64,000 nt of DNA from an uncultured Prevotellaceae bacterium (GTDB lineage: Bacteria; Bacteroidota; Bacteroidia; Bacteroidales; Bacteroidaceae). Position 1 is the stretch's first letter. Each line of letters begins with the position of its first letter. A model generated the notes under the pieces. That model did no database searches. It saw only the letters and a program-made list of their open reading frames with translations, and was not told where the DNA came from. Both the position numbers and the translations under genes were made by a program. Positions 39,891 through 46,845 of this stretch are shown here, piece after piece. The stretch spans positions 1 to 64,000 of the forward strand of contig CACWOS010000003.1 in the NCBI GenBank assembly GCA_902762565.1, read 5' to 3'.

Positions 39891-41966
39891 TTAAAAAGCG
39901 TCTTCGAAAATGTAGTCCACGAAGATACGGCGGAACTGACCACCGACACCTTCTGCCTCTTCAACATGTGTCTCGTAACTGGTGTCCATCGTCTTCAAAG
40001 CCTGAACTCCTTTTTGCATGGCGTTCTTCATGCCCATAGCACGCAGGAATGCCAGTTCCTCGTTGGTGCGGATGCCTGAAGCCTTGGTAACGTTCAGCGT
40101 TGTAGCCGTACCATTGGCTGTGACAGGAACATCGGTAAATTCACCATATTCGTTACGATAAGGTAGAGTCTTCTTGATAGGTGTGGCATCAGCAGAGCCC
40201 TTGATGACAATCTTCACTTTCTTGCCAGGTTGTACGTAACGGGCAAAGTCCTTCTGCATGGCCTGATTGATGATATTCAGCATGGTCTGTGCAGCTGCCG
40301 ACTGCTCAGCCTTGTACTGTCCGGGAGCAAAATCCTCGCGAGCCGAGAAAGCTGCATCCACAGCGTAGTCGAAACTGACTTTGTAGTTGACGTGACGCTT
40401 ACCATCGGCATCAGTCTCAGTGATGGTCTTGGTGCTGACGTTAATCTTGGTATGATCTGACAACTTCTGCTGAACCTTAGCCGTGGTCACCATTTCGTTT
40501 TTCATCTCGTCTAATGCCATCTCGTCCATAGCACCTTGACGGGCTATATCTAGAGGTAGGAAGTTGTTGTCCTCCTTCAGATAGTCTAACGACTGGCGTC
40601 CGCGGTTGTCGTAAGTATAGCTCTTACCCGTGTTCTTATTGTAGATGTCGGCATACAATAGTTCGAACTTGTCGTTCTTACCTACGCCATAGACAGGGTT
40701 ACGCAATTCGATGTCATCGGGATTCATAAAATAGCGCAGATCTTCCTTGGGCACGTCAATATAGATGGAAGGCATGTCACCAAGGTCGAGTGCCATCATG
40801 TTGGTCTCTGGGTTATAGTTTCCTAACGACATCTGGGGGGCAGAACCATAGTCTGATGCCATTCTTGTGGCAATCTCCTCTTCAAATAAACGCATCTGTG
40901 CAGCACGTGTCTCGTCGTTCACACGCATCATGTACTGCTCGTCCGTCTCCTCAGGCATGCGCTTTTCCCATTCTGCCATACGGGCTTGCACCTCGTCGTC
41001 CAACAACTTGGTCAGGTAGGGGGGCAGTTCGTTCATCTGCTTGTAGTGTATGGAGTTGACGGTGTTATAAACCAGATATAGGGCTCCGCGCTTATCCTTG
41101 GCAAAAAGCAGGTCGGTTACACCACCTTCGGCAGCGTCAACATATATGCGGTCTGTATCGTCAATCAAATTGACGAAGGCAATGCGTGAGTCGCCAGTTA
41201 TCACTGCCACATACTTTCCGTCTGGATGGAATTCGCAGTCACGACCTTCGCCCAAAGACTGTATATTTAGTTTCTGGTTAAAAGCCTGTGTGTCGAACAC
41301 CTTCATCTGGCCGTCGCTGCTAAGCAGGGCAATCTCCTTAGAGTTCTTTGAGAATGCGAATGCAGACAGGTTGCCTTCAACGGCAATATCTGCACGCAGA
41401 GACTTGTCATCCATACCAACAACAACAAGACGCTGTCCGTTGGAAGCTGCTAACATACTGCCGTCGTTGCTGAAAATCAGTTTGCTTGCTTCGAAGGGTA
41501 GCATCGTCGTTTCCATTTGTCTGTAGTCATTCAAACGGAAAAAAGCAACCCACCCCTTTGTATCAGCTACAGCCAAACGTGTACCATCAGGCGTAAAGCA
41601 GCAGGTGGTTACTACATCATTCATCTTGGTAGTACCCAACTTCTTGTTCTTTTTCCAAAAGTCATAGACGCTAACTACTTTCTCATTGTCTTTCACTACA
41701 GCATAGCTATTGCCTGACGGACTGACAGACAAAGTACGAATCTGCTTGCCAGAGGACAGCAGCTGTCCTCCGCGAAGGTTCGTTACGTTTTGGCCTGCCA
41801 CAAAGATGGTGTTGTTCTGATAGTTACCCAGTAAAGTGGGGGTGGCTGTCTGTTGATATGCATCGTCCTGTCCGTTGAGTATCAATGCTTCTTGCGCTGA
41901 TATTGTCAGCGAAGGTGCTACTGCACAAAACAGGAAAAGACAGCACTTCTTAGTAATAATCTCCAT
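39891..41966 (-). CDS. Exported WD40 protein with a caspase-shared domain and OmpA-like end
   Basis: About 691 residues from ATG 41966 (MEIITKKCCLFLFCAVAPS, signal peptide ending SAQE); a reading from 42014 would cross the -7 box. Residues about 70-300 are WD40/beta-propeller repeats (TLSVSPSGNSYAVV, TCCFTPDGTRLAVADTKG, SKLIFSNDGSMLAASNG, CEFHPDGKYVAVITGDS). Residues about 315-460 align by eye with residues 400-550 of the caspase. The last ~140 residues (KVKIVIKGSADATPI, RTNEELAFLRAMGMKNAM) recall an OmpA-type peptidoglycan-binding fold, weakly. First gene of the operon; probably a scaffold or partner of the caspase. Confidence 0.8.
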   Translation of the reverse strand: MEIITKKCCLFLFCAVAPSLTISAQEALILNGQDDAYQQTATPTLLGNYQNNTIFVAGQNVTNLRGGQLLSSGKQIRTLSVSPSGNSYAVVKDNEKVVSVYDFWKKNKKLGTTKMNDVVTTCCFTPDGTRLAVADTKGWVAFFRLNDYRQMETTMLPFEASKLIFSNDGSMLAASNGQRLVVVGMDDKSLRADIAVEGNLSAFAFSKNSKEIALLSSDGQMKVFDTQAFNQKLNIQSLGEGRDCEFHPDGKYVAVITGDSRIAFVNLIDDTDRIYVDAAEGGVTDLLFAKDKRGALYLVYNTVNSIHYKQMNELPPYLTKLLDDEVQARMAEWEKRMPEETDEQYMMRVNDETRAAQMRLFEEEIATRMASDYGSAPQMSLGNYNPETNMMALDLGDMPSIYIDVPKEDLRYFMNPDDIELRNPVYGVGKNDKFELLYADIYNKNTGKSYTYDNRGRQSLDYLKEDNNFLPLDIARQGAMDEMALDEMKNEMVTTAKVQQKLSDHTKINVSTKTITETDADGKRHVNYKVSFDYAVDAAFSAREDFAPGQYKAEQSAAAQTMLNIINQAMQKDFARYVQPGKKVKIVIKGSADATPIKKTLPYRNEYGEFTDVPVTANGTATTLNVTKASGIRTNEELAFLRAMGMKNAMQKGVQALKTMDTSYETHVEEAEGVGGQFRRIFVDYIFEDAF

Positions 41967-42001
41967 ATTTTTTAATATTAATAGTTTTAACGTTTGATTT
42001 G

Positions 42002-42009
42002 CAAAAATA
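42002..42009 (-). promoter_or_regulatory. -7 box of the WD40-caspase-fimbrillin operon
   Basis: TATTTTTG on the minus strand, 36 bases upstream of the WD40 start codon. A CTTG lies at about the -33 distance. It appears to be the only promoter for the seven genes, whose gaps are 12-39 bases. Confidence 0.6.
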
Positions 42010-42084
42010 CCCATTCTTCATGATATGTGCAAGTGATTTGTGAATTTCTATTTATTATTTAGTAAATTTTAACAGGTGCGCGCA

Positions 42085-42116
42085 AACAAAAAGCGCCGTC
42101 CTAACGAACGACGCTT
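42085..42116 (-). terminator. Terminator of rsmF-thyA
   Basis: On the minus strand AAGCGTCG (42116 to 42109) pairs with CGGCGCTT (42098 to 42091) with one mismatch, followed by TTTTTGTTT. It lies 7 bases after the thyA stop codon. Confidence 0.8.
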
Positions 42117-42122
42117 CTAATC

Positions 42123-42917
42123 TTAAACCGAAACTTCCGCTTTGATGTGTGGATGCGGATCGTAGCCAACGAGCTCGAAGTCCTCGTAGTGGAAGTCGAA
42201 GATGCTCTTGACGTCAGGATTAATTTTCATCGTGGGCAGGGGACGAGGCTCACGCGTGAGCTGTAACTTGGCCTGTTCGATGTGGTTCAGGTAAAGGTGC
42301 GTATCGCCTGTCGTATGGATAAAGTCACCTGGCTTGAAGCCAGTCACCTGCGCCATCATCTGCAACAACAGCGCGTAGGAGGCAATATTGAACGGCACGC
42401 CCAAGAACGTATCTGCTGAGCGCTGGTAGAGTTGCAACGACAAGCGGTCACCTGCGACGTAGAACTGGAAAATGGTGTGACAAGGAGGCAACGCCATCTT
42501 GTTGACCTCAGCGACATTCCATGCGGAAACAATCATGCGACGCGAGTTGGGATTGGTTTTTAACTGGTCTACGACGTACTGTATTTGGTCAATCACACCT
42601 CCGTTGTAGTCAGGCCACGAGCGCCATTGGTGACCATAAACAGGCCCCAGTTCACCGTTTTCGTCAGCCCATTCGTTCCAGATGCGTACACCATGTTCCT
42701 GCAAGTATTTCACGTTGGTGTCGCCATTCAGGAACCAAAGCAGCTCGTAAATGATACTCTTCAGGTGCAGTTTCTTCGTTGTTAACAGGGGAAATCCGTT
42801 GTCGAGGTTGTAACGGCTCTGGGTGCCAAAAATACTGATGGTTCCCGTGCCTGTACGGTCGCCCTTCTCCGTTCCTTCTGTGAGGATGCGGTTCAATATG
42901 TCTAAGTATTGTTTCAT
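42123..42917 (-). CDS. thyA: Thymidylate synthase
   Basis: A 264-residue enzyme converting dUMP to dTMP with methylenetetrahydrofolate. Visible: start [70 protein letters not shown] with the catalytic Cys, [16 protein letters not shown] and the C-terminal [10 protein letters not shown]. Length matches the E. coli enzyme. Its start overlaps the RsmF-like stop by 4 bases (ATGA), so the two genes are one transcript. Confidence 0.98.
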   Translation of the reverse strand: MKQYLDILNRILTEGTEKGDRTGTGTISIFGTQSRYNLDNGFPLLTTKKLHLKSIIYELLWFLNGDTNVKYLQEHGVRIWNEWADENGELGPVYGHQWRSWPDYNGGVIDQIQYVVDQLKTNPNSRRMIVSAWNVAEVNKMALPPCHTIFQFYVAGDRLSLQLYQRSADTFLGVPFNIASYALLLQMMAQVTGFKPGDFIHTTGDTHLYLNHIEQAKLQLTREPRPLPTMKINPDVKSIFDFHYEDFELVGYDPHPHIKAEVSV

Positions 42918-44221
42918 AATCGTTTAAGTATGGGTTCGTAATCGTTGGGTATATGTGTCGTCTTGATTTTCCATTCTTTGGGGTAGAGGTTGTTGGCGCG
43001 CGAGCCGATGTTTTTGGCAGGCCCAAGTGGGAAACCTTGGAAGGCAACGTTGACCAATCCGCGTGGTGTTTCCTCGGGCAGTACGAGTGCTTCGTGGCGC
43101 AAGTAGGCCATTGCCTGTTGGTAGGTTAGCTCAACTTGAGGACCGTCTACGTGCAGAGGAATTGTTCCCAGCGTGGGAATCTTTTGTTCCCAGCGTGGGA
43201 ATCTTTTGTTCCCAGCGTGGGAATAATCGGCTTGCTCCGTGGGGACTGCCGGCCTGCTTCCTTTGCGCAGGACGCAAACAAAGAGCCCTTCGCTACGCGA
43301 GATGCCAGGAATGAAACGATAGACGGGTTCGTGGAATCCTTCGAGCAGGGAACCCGTGATGTTCTCTGACCAATGGTCAGAGTGTGGCGCTCTCTCTTTG
43401 AGAGTGTGGCGTTGCAATGCAATCCATTCTGATTTCACATCGACAGGCACGACCTCGGCATCATCGAACGTCTCCAGTATCCAGCGAATATTTTCTTCGT
43501 TCTCTTTAGTATTAAAGGTACACGTACTATATATTAATAGGCCACCGTCATTCAGACAGGCCCATGCGTCCGTCACAATGTCCCGTTGCAGTTGCCAGCA
43601 CTTTTCTACCTGTTGGGGACTCCATTCGCGGATGGTGGCTTCGTCCTTGCGGAACATGCCTTCGCCAGAGCAGGGAACATCGCAGAGGATGAGGTCGAAC
43701 TTCATCTTTGCCTTGCGATAGTCTTTGGGATAGGCGTTGGTGACGTAGTGATTCGGATAGCCCCACTTGGTCACGTTTTCCAACAGGATGCTCGCACGAT
43801 TGCGGATGGGTTCGTTGGAGTAGAGTACACAGTCGTCAGGCAAAGCCGCACGGAGTAGGGTAGACTTGCCACCAGGAGCGGCACACATATCTAAAGATAT
43901 GTGAGGTATGATGTCTGATGTAAGATATTGGCGCAATACTTCGTCCAAGAACATCGATGCGGCTTCCTGCACGTAGTAACAACCTGCATGGAACAGCGGG
44001 TCGAAGGTAAAATTGGGGCGTTGCTTCAGGTAATAGCCGTTCCTGCACCAAGGCACAGGCTCGGCATCTTCCATCTGCCATTCTCCTTCTTTTATCTTCA
44101 TGGGGTTCAGTCGAATACTGACAGGAACGTCCTCCTCGAACGATTTTAGATACCGTTCGAAGCGCTCCTCGCCCATCAATTGGCGTGTGTAATCACTGAA
44201 TGCCGCAGGTAAATTTGCCAT
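42914..44221 (-). CDS. RsmF/NOP2-type RNA cytosine-C5 methyltransferase
   Basis: A 435-residue protein: N-terminal [17 protein letters not shown] helix region, [26 protein letters not shown]-binding [31 protein letters not shown] and [14 protein letters not shown] with the two catalytic cysteines, and a C-terminal RNA-binding domain ([19 protein letters not shown]). It methylates rRNA (or tRNA) cytosines. Between the two domains (residues about 333-353) lies [19 protein letters not shown], encoded by three tandem copies of a 22-bp palindromic unit. It has its own promoter divergent from the GIN-domain gene. Confidence 0.93.
   Translation of the reverse strand: MANLPAAFSDYTRQLMGEERFERYLKSFEEDVPVSIRLNPMKIKEGEWQMEDAEPVPWCRNGYYLKQRPNFTFDPLFHAGCYYVQEAASMFLDEVLRQYLTSDIIPHISLDMCAAPGGKSTLLRAALPDDCVLYSNEPIRNRASILLENVTKWGYPNHYVTNAYPKDYRKAKMKFDLILCDVPCSGEGMFRKDEATIREWSPQQVEKCWQLQRDIVTDAWACLNDGGLLIYSTCTFNTKENEENIRWILETFDDAEVVPVDVKSEWIALQRHTLKERAPHSDHWSENITGSLLEGFHEPVYRFIPGISRSEGLFVCVLRKGSRPAVPTEQADYSHAGNKRFPRWEQKIPTLGTIPLHVDGPQVELTYQQAMAYLRHEALVLPEETPRGLVNVAFQGFPLGPAKNIGSRANNLYPKEWKIKTTHIPNDYEPILKRL
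43165..43223. repeat. Three tandem copies of a 22-bp palindromic unit inside the RsmF-like gene
   Basis: The 15-base palindrome TTCCCAGCGTGGGAA occurs at 43165-43179, 43187-43201 and 43209-43223, exactly 22 bases apart, joined by TCTTTTG. As 22 is not a multiple of three, the copies are read in three different frames (HAGN, PRWE, PTLG) and all are open; 66 bases together keep the gene in frame. Confidence 0.95.
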
Positions 44222-44225
44222 TTCG

Positions 44226-44261
44226 TTTGCAAAAGTACAAAAAAAAGTTGTACCTTTGCAA
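44226..44261. promoter_or_regulatory. Overlapping divergent promoters of rsmF-thyA and the GIN-domain operon
   Basis: Plus strand: TTTG (44226-44229), 21 bases, TACCTTTG (44251-44258). Minus strand: TACTTTTG (44237 to 44230), with GTTG near 44261 at 20 bases. The two promoters interlock, so initiation on one side may hinder the other. Confidence 0.7.
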
Positions 44262-44316
44262 CTAATTTAGGATTAATTGCGTCTAACGGATAGAAATATT
44301 TAAAGAAAAGAAAACA

Positions 44317-45027
44317 ATGAACGCAAAGATTCAGTTATTAGTAATGACGGTTGTCCTCATCGGATTGACTTCATGCACTGGTTGCAGAGTGAACACGTGG
44401 CACGTCGAGACATCGCAATCATCCCAAACGCGCCCGTTGCGCGATTTCGAGCGTATTGAACTGTTAGGCTCGCTCGATGTCAAATATCAGCAGGCCGATT
44501 CCTTCTCCGTTGAGGTCTGTGCGCCTGAGAAATACTTGGACCAGGTGGAGACTCTTGTCGATGATAATCGTCTAGTTCTCAGAATGAAGGGCGAAGGTAA
44601 GTTCATCAACTTCGGCGTGACTGACGGTGACGACGTAAAGGTGTATGTGACCTCTCCTGATCTGATTGGCGTCACCCTTCGTGGGTCTGGCGATTTCGAA
44701 TGCCTTCACCTCGTGGATACCGACAACCTTGATATTACGCTGAACGGGTCTGGCGACATTAAGTTCGCTGATGTTATCTGCGATCGAGTCAATGTGTCGC
44801 TGGTTGGTTCTGGCGATGTTGACATGAGGGAGGTGAAGACTCTGTGGGCAGGTGTGAATCTCGTAGGCTCTGGCGATGTCAAGATGTGCTTTAACAATAG
44901 TGGAAAGGTGGAGGCCAACCTGACAGGCTCTGGCGACATTACGCTGAAGGGCACGGTTAGCGACTACAAATATAATGTCCGTGGCTCTGGCGATATGCAT
45001 ATGAAAGAATTACACGTTGCTAAATGA
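44317..45027 (+). CDS. GIN-domain (DUF2807) lipoprotein
   Basis: A 236-residue protein. Lipobox LTSC-TGC. After a beta-rich start (FERIELLGSLDVKYQQADSF) come at least six repeats centred on GSGD (RGSGDFE, NGSGDIK, VGSGDVD, VGSGDVK, TGSGDIT, RGSGDMH), spaced about 21 residues, typical of the head GIN (putative autotransporter adhesin head) beta-solenoid. The DNA repeats too: (T/G)GCTCTGGCGA(T/C). Likely on the cell surface or outer-membrane inner face. It heads a cluster with PspC and an ECF sigma factor, an arrangement seen in other Bacteroidota and suggestive of envelope stress sensing. Confidence 0.88.
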   Translation: MNAKIQLLVMTVVLIGLTSCTGCRVNTWHVETSQSSQTRPLRDFERIELLGSLDVKYQQADSFSVEVCAPEKYLDQVETLVDDNRLVLRMKGEGKFINFGVTDGDDVKVYVTSPDLIGVTLRGSGDFECLHLVDTDNLDITLNGSGDIKFADVICDRVNVSLVGSGDVDMREVKTLWAGVNLVGSGDVKMCFNNSGKVEANLTGSGDITLKGTVSDYKYNVRGSGDMHMKELHVAK

Positions 45028-45074
45028 TTAATGGAACATTCACTAAATGATAATAGAAAAATGATAAAGAATAA

Positions 45075-45773
45075 ATGACTATGAAAAAGGTATTATTAAC
45101 ATTGGCATTGCTGCTCACGCTCACAACGGGTATGGAGGCAGCAGGACAGAAACACCGTCATACGCCACGTCAGGAAAAGGTGGATTCAACGAACAAAGAT
45201 GCTGTTGTTGTGTATTCGGATACGACGAGTATGGATACGATGACGACGACGAAGCATAAGGGTAAGGTGACCATTACCACACCGACATCGCCTTGGAGTT
45301 CAAATACCGTAACCTACGAGATGGACGACGAGAACTTTGGCAGCATGTTGAAACATCTCTTTGTTGATATGGATAGCAATGGCATTGCAGGCATTTTCTT
45401 CGTACTGGGTGTGTTGCTCATCCTCTTCGTGCTGGCTCCTGTGCTGATTATCATTGCGCTGTTCTATTTCATCAACAAGAATCGCAAGGAGAAGATGCGT
45501 TTGGCACAGATGGCCATGCAGCAGGGACAGCCCATTCCTGACCAGTTGCTGAACAACAATCCCACTGATACTGACGATGAGTATCAGAAGGGCATGCGTC
45601 AGTGCTTCGTAGGTGTAGGCTTGATGGTCTTCTTAGGCTATGCCGCTGGTCAGGTAGGCTTCGGTATTGGTGCATTGGTGTTCTGCATCGGACTGGGTAA
45701 GGTGTTTGCTTCGAAAACGGCACAGAAGAGAAATGATAAGAATAACGAATTAAATCAGCATAATTATGACTAA
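45075..45773 (+). CDS. Signal-peptide-bearing membrane protein (DUF6249-like)
   Basis: A 232-residue protein with an N-terminal signal (MKKVLLTLALLLTLTTG), a polar Thr/Ser/Asp-rich stretch (about 25-90), one strong helix (GIAGIFFVLGVLLILFVLAPVLIIIALFYFI), a short basic segment and two C-terminal helices (QCFVGVGLMVFLGYAAG, FGIGALVFCIGLG). The pattern fits DUF6249, which tends to lie beside PspC and ECF sigma genes in Bacteroidota. Function unknown. It overlaps the pspC gene by 8 bases. Start at 45075 (MTMKK) or 45081 (MKK). Confidence 0.8.
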   Translation: MTMKKVLLTLALLLTLTTGMEAAGQKHRHTPRQEKVDSTNKDAVVVYSDTTSMDTMTTTKHKGKVTITTPTSPWSSNTVTYEMDDENFGSMLKHLFVDMDSNGIAGIFFVLGVLLILFVLAPVLIIIALFYFINKNRKEKMRLAQMAMQQGQPIPDQLLNNNPTDTDDEYQKGMRQCFVGVGLMVFLGYAAGQVGFGIGALVFCIGLGKVFASKTAQKRNDKNNELNQHNYD

Positions 45774-45957
45774 GAAATTACAACGTAGCAACGATCGCGT
45801 GTTAGGCGGCGTTTGCGCAGGATTCGCAGAGTATATGGACTTCGATCCAGTAGCTGTTCGCTTGGGTTATGCAGCTCTGACGCTGTTTACTGCCTTTGCA
45901 GGTATTCCTTTCTACATTGTGGCGTGGATCATCATTCCCGCTAAGACTCAATTGTAA
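45766..45957 (+). CDS. PspC domain protein
   Basis: A 63-residue protein fitting the PspC domain end to end: KLQRSNDRVLGGVCAGFAEYMDFDPVAVRLGYAAL in segments, then FAGIPFYIVAWIIIPA. It is a small inner-membrane protein related to the phage-shock regulator that senses membrane stress. It is translationally coupled to the preceding gene and 23 bases before the sigma factor gene. Confidence 0.93.
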   Translation: MTKKLQRSNDRVLGGVCAGFAEYMDFDPVAVRLGYAALTLFTAFAGIPFYIVAWIIIPAKTQL

Positions 45958-45980
45958 AATAGAAAATAGTCAAGTCGTAA

Positions 45981-46505
45981 ATGACCACTGATATCTCTCT
46001 CGTTGCACAGGTGGCGATGTTCGGCAATAGACGGGCTTTCGACGAGCTCGTACGCCGATACCAGTCACCTGTGCGCAGGTTCTTCCTGAGCCAGACGCTG
46101 GGAGATAGTCAGTTGAGTGACGATTTGGCACAAGATACGTTTATCAAGGCATATACCAACATCCGCTCTTTCAAGGGGCTGGCGTCGTTTCAGACGTGGT
46201 TGATGCGTATTGCCTATAACGTGTTATACGATTATACGCGCAGAAACCATCCGACTGAAGATGTGGACGCAGTATCTCAACGATCAGGTACTGAGAATAC
46301 TTCATTGAAAATGGACCTATATGCTGCATTAGCGCTATTAAAGCCTGACGAACGGACGTGTATTACCCTGCAACTCATTGATGGATACGATATTGCAGGT
46401 ATTGCAAAGATTACAGGTATTAAAGATGGCACGGTGAAGTCGCACCTGTCAAGAGGTAAGGAAAAGTTAGCAACCTATTTAAGACAAAATGGATATGATA
46501 AATAA
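45981..46505 (+). CDS. ECF-type RNA polymerase sigma factor
   Basis: A 174-residue sigma-70 family protein. Region 2: AFDELVRRYQSPVRRFF, DDLAQDTFIKAYTNIRSFKG, FQTWLMRIAYNVLYDYTRR. Region 4: LLKPDERTCITLQLIDGYDIAGIAKITGIKDGTVKSHLSRGKEKL (in part: DGTVKSHLSRGKEKL is the HTH end). No region 1 or 3, so ECF class. It overlaps the next gene by 17 bases, which is typical of a sigma/anti-sigma pair. Confidence 0.95.
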   Translation: MTTDISLVAQVAMFGNRRAFDELVRRYQSPVRRFFLSQTLGDSQLSDDLAQDTFIKAYTNIRSFKGLASFQTWLMRIAYNVLYDYTRRNHPTEDVDAVSQRSGTENTSLKMDLYAALALLKPDERTCITLQLIDGYDIAGIAKITGIKDGTVKSHLSRGKEKLATYLRQNGYDK

Positions 46506-46845
46506 AGATGAACGCTTGCTCCAGCAGTTTTTTAGCGAAGCAGCAAACCAGACAATAGAAGACAACGGTTTCACAGAACGTGTGATGAGCCAGTTGCCAG
46601 TTGCTTGTCATACTCAGCAAAAGCGCTTTCTGCGTATATGGAATACTGTTTTCATTACCCTCTTTGTTGTACTGTTCATCGTCTTTCATGGTTGGGAGTT
46701 ACTGGCTGTCCAGTTCGAGGTGATGTTGCGTACGCTGGCAACACAATCGTTCAGCATCAATCTGCTGATGCTGTTCTCAATAGTGTTCGGCCTATTGTTG
46801 GTAGGTACAGGTGAGGTTATTTCTTCGGAGTTAGCCCGTAAGTAG
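46489..46845 (+). CDS. Small membrane protein, possible anti-sigma factor (DUF5056-like)
   Basis: A 118-residue protein: a polar N-terminal helix region (DERLLQQFFSEAANQTIEDNGFTERVM) and two hydrophobic helices (IWNTVFITLFVVLFIVFHGW and SINLLMLFSIVFGLLLVGTG). The FTERVMSQLP segment and place after an ECF sigma gene fit the DUF5056 family of Bacteroidales, which may act as membrane-bound anti-sigma factors; this is inference, since no zinc-binding HxxxCxxC motif is present. The 3' end overlaps the convergent OmpA-family gene by 29 bases. Confidence 0.75.
   Translation: MDMINKDERLLQQFFSEAANQTIEDNGFTERVMSQLPVACHTQQKRFLRIWNTVFITLFVVLFIVFHGWELLAVQFEVMLRTLATQSFSINLLMLFSIVFGLLLVGTGEVISSELARK

Noticed and set aside
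41967..42014. Longer N-terminus of the WD40 protein
   Set aside because: It crosses the TATTTTTG box and puts 16 residues before an otherwise good signal peptide.
43161..43224. Possible CRISPR array in the RsmF-like gene
   Set aside because: The spacing is only 7 bases, the spacers are identical and the gene frame runs through; it is a tandem palindromic repeat.
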